A stretch of DNA of 64,000 nucleotides from Acidobacteriota bacterium (GTDB lineage Bacteria; Acidobacteriota; Blastocatellia; Pyrinomonadales; Pyrinomonadaceae). This document shows, in pieces, positions 35,886 to 45,114 of the stretch (positions within the stretch are counted from its first letter, which is position 1; every line of letters starts with the position of its first letter). The DNA is taken from NCBI GenBank assembly GCA_003223025.1, contig QHXR01000015.1, positions 133,882 to 197,881 of the forward strand, written 5' to 3'. The translations under genes were made by a program, and so were the position numbers. Under the pieces are notes generated by a model, which worked only from the letters and a program-made list of their open reading frames with translations, searched no databases and had not been told where the DNA came from.

Positions 35886-37778
35886 ATGAGTTCTTACGAG
35901 TCTTTATCTGAAACCCAGCAGTTTGCTTGTCGTGTGATCGCCGATCATGCCCGGTCAACTGCGTTCTCGATCGCCGATGGCATTCTGCCCGGCAACGAAG
36001 GCCGCAATTATGTTCTTCGCAAGATCATGCGCCGAGCGATCTATCACGGACGCGAGCACCTCGGTCTCAACGGACTGTTCTTCTACAAAGTTTGTGATTT
36101 TGTCGTCGATCAGATGCATGCGGCGTTTCCCGAGCTCGAAACGCAGCGCGAGTTTATCGGAAAAATGGTGCGGCTCGAAGAGGAGAGATTCGGTAACACA
36201 CTCACGGTCGGGTTGAAGAAGCTCGATGAACTTGATCTGAAATCTGATTCGCTCTTCGCCGATATCGCAAAACTGTACGACACGTACGGAACGCCGCGTG
36301 ACTTGACCCGCGTCTATCTCGAGGAGAAAGGCGTTTCGTTTGAAGAGGACGATTTCAATTCTCGATTCGACGAAGCTCTGCAAACTGCGCTGAAGCAATC
36401 CGGAATCGGTCAGACGGAACGAAAGTCGCAGATCAGTCCGATGTATTCCGAGCTTTCCGAGAAGATCGGAACAAGTAAGTTTCACGGTTACGACACGACA
36501 CGACTCGATGACGCGAAGGTCATCGCAATCGTAAAGGACGAAAAGCAGATCGACGAATTGAGCACAGGCGAAGAAGGATTGATCGTCTTGAGCGACACGC
36601 CATACTACGCCGAATCCGGCGGTCAGGTTGGCGATACGGGATTTCTGAATTGTCAGAATGCGGATGCCGATCAATTCGCTCGCGTCCGCGTGCTCGACAC
36701 ATTTGCTCCGCTGACCGGATTGATTCTTCATAAATCAAAAGTTGAAAGCGGCTCGATCAAAGTCGGGGACAAAGTAACGGCGATCGTCGATGTCGAGAAG
36801 CGCGATGCGACGCGCCGGAATCATACGGCAACCCACCTCGTTCATGCTGCATTGCGAGAAGTTCTCGGGACGCATGTGAAGCAGGCGGGATCCGTCGTCG
36901 CTCCGAATTATCTTCGCTTCGACTTTACGCATTATCAGCCGATGACCGAGGCCGAGATTGGCGAGGTCGAAGATCTCGTCAATCGATACATCCTCGAAAA
37001 TCAGCCCGTGAACACGAACATCCAAAGCATCGAAGAAGCGATGCGGGGTGGAGCGATGGCCCTGTTCGGCGAGAAGTACGGATCGGACGTTCGCGTATTG
37101 AGCATCGGTGACGGAGTGTTCTCGAAAGAGCTTTGCGGCGGTACGCACGTTAGGGCGACCGGCGACATCGGCGCGTTCAAGATCACATCCGACGAAGCGA
37201 TCGCTTCGGGAGTGCGACGTATTCGCGCGATCACCGGTTTCGATGCGTTCGAGCGTTTCCGCGAAGACGAGCGATTGATCGATCGAAGTCTTTCGGCTTT
37301 GAAAACGCAGCGTGACAATCTTCCGAACGCGATCGAGCGCTTGCAGGAAGAAGTTAAGCGGACGCGAAAAGAAATTGAAGAGCTGAAACTGAAGATCGCA
37401 ACCGGCGGACTCGGAGCGGCGGCATCGAATGGAGACGAGGCCCGTGATGTTAATGGCGTGAAAGTGCTCGGCAAGATAGTCGACGGACTCGACGCCAATG
37501 GTCAGCGTCAGTTGTCCGACACCTTGCTCGCGCGTTTGAAGTCGGGAGTCGTAGTACTCGGGCGCGAAGCTGAAGGAAAGGTCAGCATCATCGTACGTGT
37601 GTCGGATGATCTGACGGGCAAAGTGAAAGCCGGAAACGTGATCAAAGAGATCGTCCCGATCGTCGGTGGAAAAGGCGGCGGCCGCCCCGACATGGCCGAA
37701 GGCGGCGGCACCGAACCTTCCAAACTGAACGAAGCGATCGATGCGAGTTACGAAGTGATTGCGAAGATGCTGGGTTGA
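35886..37778 (+). CDS. alaS: Alanyl-tRNA synthetase lacking the aminoacylation core
   Basis: The 630 residues match AlaRS only from the tRNA-recognition helical domain onward (RVIADHARSTAFSIADGILP, then GRNYVLRKIMRRA). The editing domain (HTATHLVHAAL, then CGGTHVRATGDIGAFK) and the C-Ala/DHHA1 part (GKGGGRPDMAEGGG) follow. The class II catalytic core with motifs 1-3, roughly the first 270 residues, is missing and is not found upstream, where a repeat block lies. The rest of the frame is intact. It could be an editing-only protein, the C-terminal half of a split enzyme, or a truncated pseudogene. Confidence 0.9.
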   Translation: MSSYESLSETQQFACRVIADHARSTAFSIADGILPGNEGRNYVLRKIMRRAIYHGREHLGLNGLFFYKVCDFVVDQMHAAFPELETQREFIGKMVRLEEERFGNTLTVGLKKLDELDLKSDSLFADIAKLYDTYGTPRDLTRVYLEEKGVSFEEDDFNSRFDEALQTALKQSGIGQTERKSQISPMYSELSEKIGTSKFHGYDTTRLDDAKVIAIVKDEKQIDELSTGEEGLIVLSDTPYYAESGGQVGDTGFLNCQNADADQFARVRVLDTFAPLTGLILHKSKVESGSIKVGDKVTAIVDVEKRDATRRNHTATHLVHAALREVLGTHVKQAGSVVAPNYLRFDFTHYQPMTEAEIGEVEDLVNRYILENQPVNTNIQSIEEAMRGGAMALFGEKYGSDVRVLSIGDGVFSKELCGGTHVRATGDIGAFKITSDEAIASGVRRIRAITGFDAFERFREDERLIDRSLSALKTQRDNLPNAIERLQEEVKRTRKEIEELKLKIATGGLGAAASNGDEARDVNGVKVLGKIVDGLDANGQRQLSDTLLARLKSGVVVLGREAEGKVSIIVRVSDDLTGKVKAGNVIKEIVPIVGGKGGGRPDMAEGGGTEPSKLNEAIDASYEVIAKMLG

Positions 37779-37807
37779 GAGGTTTTTTTAACGCGGATTG
37801 GGAGATA

Positions 37808-37919
37808 CAGGTCGGAACCACCTGCGGTAGCGGGTGGTTTGAGAAGAGTATTTCAGGTCAAGAGCGAAAGTCGGGACCCGAGTGTTCAACCGCCCGCTAC
37901 CGCAGGCGGTTCCGACCTG
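37808..37919. repeat. 32-bp inverted repeat, CCACCTGCGG family
   Basis: Arms 37808-37839 and 37888-37919 differ at two positions in 32. The core (CCACCTGCGGTAGCGGGTGG) is the same as at 5281-5343, with an added CAGGTCGGAA flank. It lies between convergent alaS and OsmC genes. Confidence 0.88.
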
Positions 37920-37971
37920 GTGTCACGCGTCTGATCCGACAATCCGCGCTCGAAGGTGCCGGCAAAAAATT

Positions 37972-38430
37972 TCATGCTTGTCCCGTTACTTTAGCAGCGG
38001 CATTCTCAACCTCAATGATCTCGTAACTCGTCGTGATCTCCGCTGTGGGTCGAACGGTCGCCGCAACAGAACAATATTTCTCATTCGAAAGGGCGATCGC
38101 GTCCGCGACCGCCTTCTCCGAAATGTTCCGGCCGTGGACGATGTGTTTGATATTGAACTTGATAAAAGCCCGCGGCATCTCGTCGCGCCGCTCACCCGTT
38201 ATCTCAACTCGATACTCCGTCACATCCTGTCGCTTCTTTGCGAGGATCGGCTGGACATCGAACGCCGTGCAGCCTGCAACAGCCACAAGCAGATGCTCCA
38301 ACGGCGTAGGTGCCGAGCGGCGCTCTCCGTTGCCGTCCATAACGAACGCATGTCCGCTGGGCGGAACTCCGACAAAAAGATCATCGCCCGCGTACCTTAC
38401 CGTCGCGTTGTATCCATTATTACTATCCAT
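37972..38430 (-). CDS. OsmC-family protein
   Basis: The 152-residue protein has the OsmC/Ohr fold. The two redox cysteines lie in AVAGCTAFDV and EKYCSVAAT, and the TPLEHLLVA helix is present. Family members reduce organic peroxides. It is the last gene of an Lrp-EamA-OsmC run, eight bases after the transporter gene. Confidence 0.92.
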   Translation of the reverse strand: MDSNNGYNATVRYAGDDLFVGVPPSGHAFVMDGNGERRSAPTPLEHLLVAVAGCTAFDVQPILAKKRQDVTEYRVEITGERRDEMPRAFIKFNIKHIVHGRNISEKAVADAIALSNEKYCSVAATVRPTAEITTSYEIIEVENAAAKVTGQA

Positions 38431-38438
38431 AAAAACTC

Positions 38439-39443
38439 CTATGCTGACGCCGACAATGCCTCACTCCGAGGCGCTGTCGACTCATGAATCTCTTCCGCCT
38501 CAGTTTCACGCATCCCGCTGTTCTGCGAAGTGATTAGCATCACCGATGCGACGACAACACCCGCTCCGATCAGCATCTGTCCCGTCATCGATTCGCCCGC
38601 GATCAGCCAGCCGAGTATCACCGCGATCACCGGATTGACGTACGCGTAAGTCGCGACCATCGAGGGCCGCGCATTTTTCAGAAGCCAGCTGTATGCCGTA
38701 AATCCGACGAGCGAGCCGAACACGATCAGGTAGCTAAGTCCGAACCAGGAATTAGTCGATACCGCCGACGGCTCGAATGTCGACCACTCGCCGCGGATCG
38801 CACCGACGAGCAAGAGTGAAACGCTTCCTGACAACATCTGCATTCCCGAAGTCAGAATCGACGACTTTGGTACCGATCCTCGGAGACCATAGATCGAGCC
38901 CGCGGCCCAGGAGAAGGCGCCGAACATGATCGCGATGATCGCAAGCCATTGACCTGTCGCGGGAGCTCCGTCACTCGACGCACTGCCGCTAACCAGTAAC
39001 CAGACTCCGGCAAATCCGATCAGCAACCCGAGCACGACCTTCCAATTTGGCCGTCCGCCTTTTAGCCAGAGCCAACCGAGAATCACGATCCACAGCGGCT
39101 CAGTCGCGACTAGAAGCGCAGCGAGACTCGATGAAATGTAATGCTCGGCGAAGACGACGCAGCCGTTGCCGCCAAGAAGCAGGAGCGTGCCGACGATGAT
39201 GCTCGTCCGCCAGTGTTCCCACTTCGGCGTTTCATAATCTTTAGAGAGCCTGGCCCACACAAATAGGATCGAGCCTGCGATGAGAAATCGAGAACCCGCC
39301 ATCAGGAATGGCGGCAGAGTCTCGATAGCGTACTTGATCGCGAGATACGTCGATCCCCATAGAACGTAGATCGCTGCAAAGGCGGCGATTAAAATGAGCA
39401 GCTTGCGGCTGCTCTCGGTTTTCCCAACTCCTTGTAAAGTCAT
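38439..39443 (-). CDS. EamA/DMT-superfamily transporter
   Basis: The 334-residue protein has ten predicted transmembrane helices in two EamA repeats (first repeat: VLWGSTYLAIKYAIE; second: GSLVGFTAYSWLLKNA, then YVNPVIAVILGWL). It probably exports amino acids or related metabolites. Its start lies one base after the Lrp-type regulator stop, suggesting that the regulator controls it. Confidence 0.92.
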   Translation of the reverse strand: MTLQGVGKTESSRKLLILIAAFAAIYVLWGSTYLAIKYAIETLPPFLMAGSRFLIAGSILFVWARLSKDYETPKWEHWRTSIIVGTLLLLGGNGCVVFAEHYISSSLAALLVATEPLWIVILGWLWLKGGRPNWKVVLGLLIGFAGVWLLVSGSASSDGAPATGQWLAIIAIMFGAFSWAAGSIYGLRGSVPKSSILTSGMQMLSGSVSLLLVGAIRGEWSTFEPSAVSTNSWFGLSYLIVFGSLVGFTAYSWLLKNARPSMVATYAYVNPVIAVILGWLIAGESMTGQMLIGAGVVVASVMLITSQNSGMRETEAEEIHESTAPRSEALSASA

Positions 39444-39444
39444 G

Positions 39445-39921
39445 TCACTTCCCCTTGGCTTTCGTAAGTTCGCCTTGCTCGATCGGAACGATCGTTCCTT
39501 CTTTAAATGTTTTCAGCACGACCGTCGTCCGTGTGTTGACGACGTTCGGGATCGCCTTGATCTTTTCGCGCAAGAATCGACCGAGCGACTCCGCATCCTT
39601 GCTGACGACCTTGATGTAAAAACAATCGTCGCCTGCGACCTCGTGAACTTCCTGTACTTCTGGAACCGCCGAGAGCAACTCTCCGACACCTTCACCGCAC
39701 TCGCTGGTGCGAATTGCGATGATCGAGGTCAGTCCGAATTCGAGCGCCTTCGAATCGATATCCGCCGAGTATCCGCGGATGACTTTGCGCTCTTCGAGCT
39801 TGCGAATTCGCTCGAGAACCGCTGAAGGTGCAAGGTTAATTTGCCTGGCAATATCGGCATTAGACGTCCGTCCGTCCTGCTGAAGAATAGTCAGTATTGT
39901 TTTGTCAATGGCGTCAATCAT
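39445..39921 (-). CDS. Lrp/AsnC-family transcriptional regulator
   Basis: The 158-residue protein has an N-terminal winged helix-turn-helix (TILTILQQDGRTSNADIARQ) and a C-terminal RAM ligand-binding domain (VHEVAGDDCFYIKV). It likely senses an amino acid. The one-base gap to the EamA exporter gene suggests local control of export. Confidence 0.93.
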   Translation of the reverse strand: MIDAIDKTILTILQQDGRTSNADIARQINLAPSAVLERIRKLEERKVIRGYSADIDSKALEFGLTSIIAIRTSECGEGVGELLSAVPEVQEVHEVAGDDCFYIKVVSKDAESLGRFLREKIKAIPNVVNTRTTVVLKTFKEGTIVPIEQGELTKAKGK

Positions 39922-39985
39922 TCGGTCATTACCTCGAACACTAGAATAATCATCGGTAAATGGGATGTCAAGGAAAATGTTCGAG

Positions 39986-40064
39986 GTAGGACAGGCTGCT
40001 AGCCTGTCCGGTGCATGCCGGCGTGTTCAAGACAGCAGAAGGACAGGCTAACAGCCTGTCCTAC
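39986..40064. repeat. GGACAGGCT/AGCCTGTCC inverted pair
   Basis: Arms 39986-40009 and 40041-40064 each contain an internal palindrome (GGACAGGCTGCTAGCCTGTCC; GGACAGGCTAACAGCCTGTCC) and are inverted to each other with a GTAGG/CCTAC end. Similar elements are at 44251-44309. It lies in the leader of the aldehyde dehydrogenase gene. Confidence 0.85.
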
Positions 40065-40085
40065 GTTGGTGTATCATCACGACAT

Positions 40086-41690
40086 ATGGCGTCCGTCATT
40101 CAGACAAATGAGAAGCAGATCGTTTCGTATAATCCCGCGACCGGCGACGAAATTGGGCGAGTGCAGCAGACCTCGGATAACGACGTTCGGGCGGCAGTGG
40201 CTCGATCCCGCGATGCTTTCCACATGTGGAAAACTACGTCGTTCGCACAACGCCGGGCGCTGGTGATGAAGGCGCGTGTGGTGATCCTGAATGAGCTCGA
40301 CGAGATCGCGCACTTGATCTCAGCCGAATCGGGAAAGCCATTCGGAGAAGCGATCGCGATGGAGATCGCACCGGTGCTCGACTTGATGCAGCACTTCGCG
40401 AAGAAGGCCGAAAGACTTCTGAAACCACGACGCGTCAATATCGGTTTGTACGCGACGATGGGACGTTACTCGAAGATCGTCTATCACCCGCTCGGTGTCG
40501 TCGGCATCATCCCGGCTTGGAACTATCCGTTCTCGATTCCGCTTGGCGAAACTGTAATGGCGCTGATGGCGGGAAATTCAGTTGTAATAAAACCGTCGGA
40601 ATTGACGCCGGTCGTCGGAGAAAAGATCGGCGACATATTCGAGAAGGCCGGTGCTCCGGCGAACCTAGTGCAGGTCATTACCGGAGACGGCCGCACGGGA
40701 GCGGCGCTTGTCGACGCTGCGCCCGATAAGATCATGTTCACCGGCTCCGTTGCGACCGGAAAAAAGATCGCCGCAGCGGCATCGAAAAATCTAACGTCGG
40801 TCGTACTCGAGCTTGGCGGGAAAGATCCGATGATCGTTTTCGACGACGCGAATCTCCAGCTCGCCGCGAGCGCGGCGGTGTGGGGAGCTTTTTGTAATTC
40901 GGGGCAATCATGTTCGTCGGTCGAACGACTTTATGTACAGGAAGGCGCCGCGAAACAGTTGACGAAACTCATTGTGGAGAAGACACGCGAGCTGAAGCAG
41001 GGCGCCGGCGATGCTGAAGATATTTCGATCGGTGCGATGTCGTCCGAACGCCAGTTAAGAATGGTCGAAGATCACGTCGAAGATTTCCGACGCGCCGGCG
41101 CGAAGATCGAGATCGGCGGGAAAGTTTTGAGTACCGGCTTAAGCCGGAAGCCGCCTGAAGGCGGGATTCAAAACTTGTTCTATGAGCCGACAGTCATCAC
41201 CGGTGCGACGAATGAGATGCGTGCGATGCGGGAAGAAACTTTCGGCCCCACTCTTCCGATCGCGACTTTCAAAACAGAAGATGAAGCGATACGTCTCGCG
41301 AACGATTCCGAATTTGGATTGACCGCAAGCGTCTGGACACGTGATTACGAAAAAGGACGACGCGTCGCAGAACAGATCGAAGCGGGGTCAGTTTGCGTCA
41401 ACGAGGTTCTTTACACGCACGGAATCGGTCAGACGCCCTGGGGAGGATTCAAAAATTCCGGTCGCGGGAGAACGCACGGCGCAGAAGGCTTGATGGAGCT
41501 TGTCCAGCCGCAACACATCCATATCAATCGCTTTGCCATCCTGCCCGATGCGTGGTGGCTGCCGTACTCGCCTGAAGCCGTAAAAACCTTTCGCGGATTC
41601 GCGACAAAGTTCGCAAGCGGATCGCTGCTTAGGACCGCGACCCTGATGCCGCAACTTTTCAGACGCATAAGGGAGTTGCTGAAAAAATGA
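40086..41690 (+). CDS. NAD(P)-dependent aldehyde dehydrogenase
   Basis: The ATG at 40086 gives 534 residues; the upstream extension is coded by the repeat. The catalytic Cys is in FCNSGQSCSSVERL, the general-base Glu in VLELGGKDPMIV, and the cofactor Asn/Lys in IIPAWNYPF and VIKPSE. A C-terminal extension of about 60 residues follows the core and ends in a basic helix. The substrate is unknown. The stop overlaps the start of the dioxygenase gene (ATGA). Confidence 0.93.
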   Translation: MASVIQTNEKQIVSYNPATGDEIGRVQQTSDNDVRAAVARSRDAFHMWKTTSFAQRRALVMKARVVILNELDEIAHLISAESGKPFGEAIAMEIAPVLDLMQHFAKKAERLLKPRRVNIGLYATMGRYSKIVYHPLGVVGIIPAWNYPFSIPLGETVMALMAGNSVVIKPSELTPVVGEKIGDIFEKAGAPANLVQVITGDGRTGAALVDAAPDKIMFTGSVATGKKIAAAASKNLTSVVLELGGKDPMIVFDDANLQLAASAAVWGAFCNSGQSCSSVERLYVQEGAAKQLTKLIVEKTRELKQGAGDAEDISIGAMSSERQLRMVEDHVEDFRRAGAKIEIGGKVLSTGLSRKPPEGGIQNLFYEPTVITGATNEMRAMREETFGPTLPIATFKTEDEAIRLANDSEFGLTASVWTRDYEKGRRVAEQIEAGSVCVNEVLYTHGIGQTPWGGFKNSGRGRTHGAEGLMELVQPQHIHINRFAILPDAWWLPYSPEAVKTFRGFATKFASGSLLRTATLMPQLFRRIRELLKK

Positions 41691-42463
41691 CGATACGAAT
41701 GCCGGCGATCTTCTTCGGCCACGGAAATCCCATGAACGCGCTGGCCGATAACGGATTCACGCGCGCGTGGAGCGAGATCGGCCGGACCGTTCCGAAACCG
41801 AAAGCGATTCTTTGCATTTCTGCCCACTGGTACATTCCAACAGTCGCAGTGACAGCGATGGCGAATCCGCGAACGATCCACGACTTCGGCGGATTTCCGC
41901 GGGCTCTTTTTGAAGTTCAATATCCCGCACCGGGTTCTCCGGAACTTGCCGAGCGTGTCCAGGATATCCTGCATGACGTGAGCCTCGATGAGGAAAACTG
42001 GGGGCTCGATCATGGTGCGTGGTCGGTGCTATGTCACGTTTTTCCGGATGCCGACATACCGGTCGTTCAGTTAAGCATCAATGAGAACGAACCCGCCGAG
42101 TTTCATTACCGCCTCGGTCGAAGCCTTATCTCATTACGAGACGAAGGTGTGCTGATCATCGGCAGCGGCAACGTCGTGCACAACCTGCATGCATATGCTT
42201 GGGGTCGTCACGATGTCGAACCTTTCGATTGGGCCGTGAGGTTCGAGTCGAAGGCGCGCGAGCTCATGCTTGCCGGCGATCACGAGCCGCTCGTCGACTA
42301 CGAAACTCTCGGTCAAGATGCGATGCTATCGGCCCCGACACCAGATCATTATCTGCCGCTGCTTTACGTTCTCGGATTACAACGTGAGGACGACGCCGTC
42401 ACATTTCCTGTCCAAGGATTCGATGGCGGATCGATCTCGATGTTGTCGGTTCGGATCGGTTGA
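41687..42463 (+). CDS. LigB-type (DODA/YgiD) extradiol dioxygenase-like protein
   Basis: The 258-residue protein has the YgiD/4,5-DOPA dioxygenase pattern: FFGHGNPMNAL, SAHWYIPTVAV, DHGAWSVLCHVFPDADIPVVQL and GSGNVVHNLHAYAW. These carry the His ligands of the metal site. It is translationally coupled to the aldehyde dehydrogenase upstream. Oxidative cleavage of a catechol followed by aldehyde oxidation would make sense, but this is inference. Confidence 0.9.
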   Translation: MTIRMPAIFFGHGNPMNALADNGFTRAWSEIGRTVPKPKAILCISAHWYIPTVAVTAMANPRTIHDFGGFPRALFEVQYPAPGSPELAERVQDILHDVSLDEENWGLDHGAWSVLCHVFPDADIPVVQLSINENEPAEFHYRLGRSLISLRDEGVLIIGSGNVVHNLHAYAWGRHDVEPFDWAVRFESKARELMLAGDHEPLVDYETLGQDAMLSAPTPDHYLPLLYVLGLQREDDAVTFPVQGFDGGSISMLSVRIG

Positions 42464-42480
42464 TGCGGAAAACCTGCAAG

Positions 42481-43473
42481 TTATTCGGTGATCCGTGCGA
42501 TCAACCGAGGGGAATTTCCGAGCTGATAAGTAAATTCAATTTTGTCGCCGGGCTGCGGACTTCGTGGTGCGTGAAGTTTCTTCGGGCATGTGATTCCAGA
42601 ATCGTAGTCACGAAGTATGTGATTGCCATAAACCTGGACGGTAGTTAGCAGCATCGGCTGATAGCGCGACGAATCAAAATCTGGAATCGTGACAGCCGCC
42701 GGCACGAGTCCGGTGCCGAGCGTATCACGGTCAAATCGTAAAACAGTGTCCACCAGTATGCGATCTCGTTCCGGTACTTCCTCATCCGGCGAGAACTCGT
42801 TAGACCGATTTACTAACGCGAGCTCAATCGTTAGTTTTTCCGGGATCAGAAGAGCTGCCGCCGCCTGTGCATGAAGATTCGTTACGACCGCGATCTGCGG
42901 TTCAGACTCAAGGGCCGCCCTAAGCATTTCGACGACGATCAGATCCGGCTTGCGGACTGGATCGATAACAAAAAGAGAAGCATCAACGCTCTCCAGCTTT
43001 TCTACTCGATCTCCAACGTCAAGTGAAGAAATGATCGACTCGACCGAACGCAAGGATTCTCCGTGGAGGTCGAGCAACGTGAAACTCACCTCATCGCCGG
43101 AAAACAAAGACATCAGCGGTATCGCAAGTGGAGCCCACGGGCCGCATCCGGCGTAGAGTACACGAACCGGTTCAGTTGCACCCGCACTCAACTTGTCGAC
43201 GATGGCTTCGTGAACGCCGCGAAGGAATTGAACCGTGCGGGCAAAGTCGTCGACGCACATCGCAGCCATAGTCGGCGAAATCGCAACGCCGTTGTCCGTA
43301 CGAGTTTCGCCGGTCGAGATGTCGAGCGTTGAGTCTGTCGAGCGTCCGCTTAGCTCTTCGAAAATCGCTTTCAGCTCCAATACATCGTTTCGGCACGAGT
43401 AAGCGGGCCGAGTTTCGTCAAGAATTGCGAGCGTCACGCTACGCAGCTTATCGATCTTGCCGACTTCTTCCAT
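42481..43473 (-). CDS. SAM-methyltransferase-like protein
   Basis: The 330-residue protein has one recognisable block near residue 105: VRVLYAGCGPWAPLAIPL, followed by FTLLDLHGES. This is the glycine loop and acidic strand of a class I SAM-dependent methyltransferase, of the protein-arginine-methyltransferase-like kind. The C-terminal half is beta-rich. The target is unknown. Its ATG overlaps the stop of the exonuclease III gene (TGATG), so both are translated together. Confidence 0.65.
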   Translation of the reverse strand: MEEVGKIDKLRSVTLAILDETRPAYSCRNDVLELKAIFEELSGRSTDSTLDISTGETRTDNGVAISPTMAAMCVDDFARTVQFLRGVHEAIVDKLSAGATEPVRVLYAGCGPWAPLAIPLMSLFSGDEVSFTLLDLHGESLRSVESIISSLDVGDRVEKLESVDASLFVIDPVRKPDLIVVEMLRAALESEPQIAVVTNLHAQAAAALLIPEKLTIELALVNRSNEFSPDEEVPERDRILVDTVLRFDRDTLGTGLVPAAVTIPDFDSSRYQPMLLTTVQVYGNHILRDYDSGITCPKKLHAPRSPQPGDKIEFTYQLGNSPRLIARITE

Positions 43474-44243
43474 CAAAAGAACTCCGCGACGACCGGTGCG
43501 TGATCGGTCGGATGATCCCAGCCCCGAGGATCTTTATCGATCCAGCATTCGGTACAGCGTTCGGCGAGCGGAGGCGAGGCCCAGATGTGATCGATGCGCA
43601 GGCCTCGATCTTTTTCGAAGTCGTGACGAAAGTTGCTCCACCACGAAAACTCTTTTTCGTCTCCGTTGATCTGACGAAATAGATCTACAAAGCCCCACTT
43701 CTTCAGATCCTGGATCGCGTCCCGCTCGGGCTTTGTGAAATGAAGTTTGTTTCTCCACGCCGGCACGCTCCAAACATCGAGCTCATGCGGTGCAACGTTT
43801 AGATCGCCGCACAGCACGACGTTTTCGCGCGGCTTGAACTGTTTGTCGAAATATTTTCGCAATCGCCCGATCCACTCTAATTTGAAAACGTATTTCTCAG
43901 TTCCCTGGCTTGTGCCGTGCGGGCCGTAAATGTTCACGAGACGGAGGTCGCCGATCGTCGCGCCGAGCATTCGAGACTGTGCTCCGCTTTTATCATCGGG
44001 CAAGTTTCGCTGAACATTTGAGAGCGGAAGTTTAGAGATAATCGCGACGCCGTTGTATGCGGGCTCGCCGAGATGCTCGATGTGCGGATAGCCGATCGCG
44101 CGAAGTTTCGCGTAGGGAAATTTTGCGTCGACGGATTTTGTTTCCTGGAGACAGAGGACGTCAGGCTGATTCTGCCCGCACCATTTCAGAACGTGATCGA
44201 TGCGCGATTTGATCGAGTTGATGTTCCAGGTTGCGATTTTCAT
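43473..44243 (-). CDS. Exonuclease III / AP endonuclease, paralogue 1
   Basis: This 256-residue DNA-repair nuclease has all core residues: ATWNINSIKSR, the metal Glu in LCLQETKSVD, CGDLNVAP, DHIWAS and the catalytic His in DHAPVVAEF. It cuts at abasic sites and may trim 3' ends. The DNA-binding loop reads NIYGPHG, where the family and paralogue 2 have PNG. It lies directly downstream of paralogue 2 with a hairpin between them. Confidence 0.92.
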   Translation of the reverse strand: MKIATWNINSIKSRIDHVLKWCGQNQPDVLCLQETKSVDAKFPYAKLRAIGYPHIEHLGEPAYNGVAIISKLPLSNVQRNLPDDKSGAQSRMLGATIGDLRLVNIYGPHGTSQGTEKYVFKLEWIGRLRKYFDKQFKPRENVVLCGDLNVAPHELDVWSVPAWRNKLHFTKPERDAIQDLKKWGFVDLFRQINGDEKEFSWWSNFRHDFEKDRGLRIDHIWASPPLAERCTECWIDKDPRGWDHPTDHAPVVAEFF

Positions 44244-44250
44244 GAACGAC

Positions 44251-44309
44251 GTACGACAGGCTTTCCAGCCTGTCGATGCTCAAGGGACAGGCGGGAAAGG
44301 CTGTCCTAC
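44251..44309. repeat. Two ACAGGCT/AGCCTGT hairpins
   Basis: GACAGGCT-TTCC-AGCCTGTC (44255-44274) and GGACAG...CTGTCC (44285-44306) are inverted repeats related to those at 39986-40064. The second overlaps the stop codon of exonuclease III paralogue 2. Confidence 0.82.
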
Positions 44310-45076
44310 AGTTTGAACTCGGCGATCACCGGTGCGTGATCGCTCGGCTTCTCGAGTGCGCGAGGTGCTTTATCGATCCAACAGCCCGTGCATTTTTCGG
44401 CAAGCGGAGGAGAGGTCCAGATGTGATCGATGCGAAGACCGCGATTGCGCTGCCACGCGCCTTCGCGATAATTCCACCACGAGAATTCTTTTGAGTCGGG
44501 ATTCAATTTTCGATAGACATCGACAAAGCCCCACTGCTTCACATGCGTCATCGCTGCGCGCTCCGGTTTCGAGAAATGGATCTTTCCTTCCCAAACCGCT
44601 ACGTTCCATACATCGAGGTCGTCCATCGCGACGTTAAAGTCACCGCACAGAAGAACGTTCGAATTCACATCGCAATTCGCGTCGAAGAATCTGCGCAGAC
44701 GCTGCAGCCAATCGAGTTTGAAATTGAACTTGTCGCTCCAGAGCTCGCTGCCGTTTGGGATGTAAGTGTTGACGACCCTAATTCCGTTTATCGTTCCCGC
44801 GATCAATCGCTTCGGGGATTCGTCGTCGTCATCGAGGAAATTTTTCTGAACGTCTTTGATCTCATGCTTCGAAATAATGGCGACGCCGTTGTATGACTTT
44901 TGACCCATAAACGCGGAATCGAATCCGGCCGCCTTCAGTTCGAGCGTTGGAAAGTTCTCGTCGACGGTTTTTGTCTCCTGAAGGCAGAGCACATCGAGAT
45001 CAGCCGTCTCGAGCCAGCCAAGCAGTTGCGGCATTCGCACGTTTATCGAATTTACATTCCAGGTCGCGATCTTCAT
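44306..45076 (-). CDS. Exonuclease III / AP endonuclease, paralogue 2
   Basis: This 256-residue enzyme is the tandem duplicate of the gene at 43473 and the more canonical copy. It has ATWNVNSINVRM, the metal Glu in LCLQETKTVD, the canonical NTYIPNGSEL loop, CGDFNVAMDDLDVWN, DHIWTS and DHAPVIAEF. It acts in base excision repair. Equal length and strong similarity point to duplication, with later change mainly in the other copy. Confidence 0.93.
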   Translation of the reverse strand: MKIATWNVNSINVRMPQLLGWLETADLDVLCLQETKTVDENFPTLELKAAGFDSAFMGQKSYNGVAIISKHEIKDVQKNFLDDDDESPKRLIAGTINGIRVVNTYIPNGSELWSDKFNFKLDWLQRLRRFFDANCDVNSNVLLCGDFNVAMDDLDVWNVAVWEGKIHFSKPERAAMTHVKQWGFVDVYRKLNPDSKEFSWWNYREGAWQRNRGLRIDHIWTSPPLAEKCTGCWIDKAPRALEKPSDHAPVIAEFKL

Positions 45077-45114
45077 CTATCTAATTTTTATCACAGAGCC
45101 TATCGCGAAGTTAA

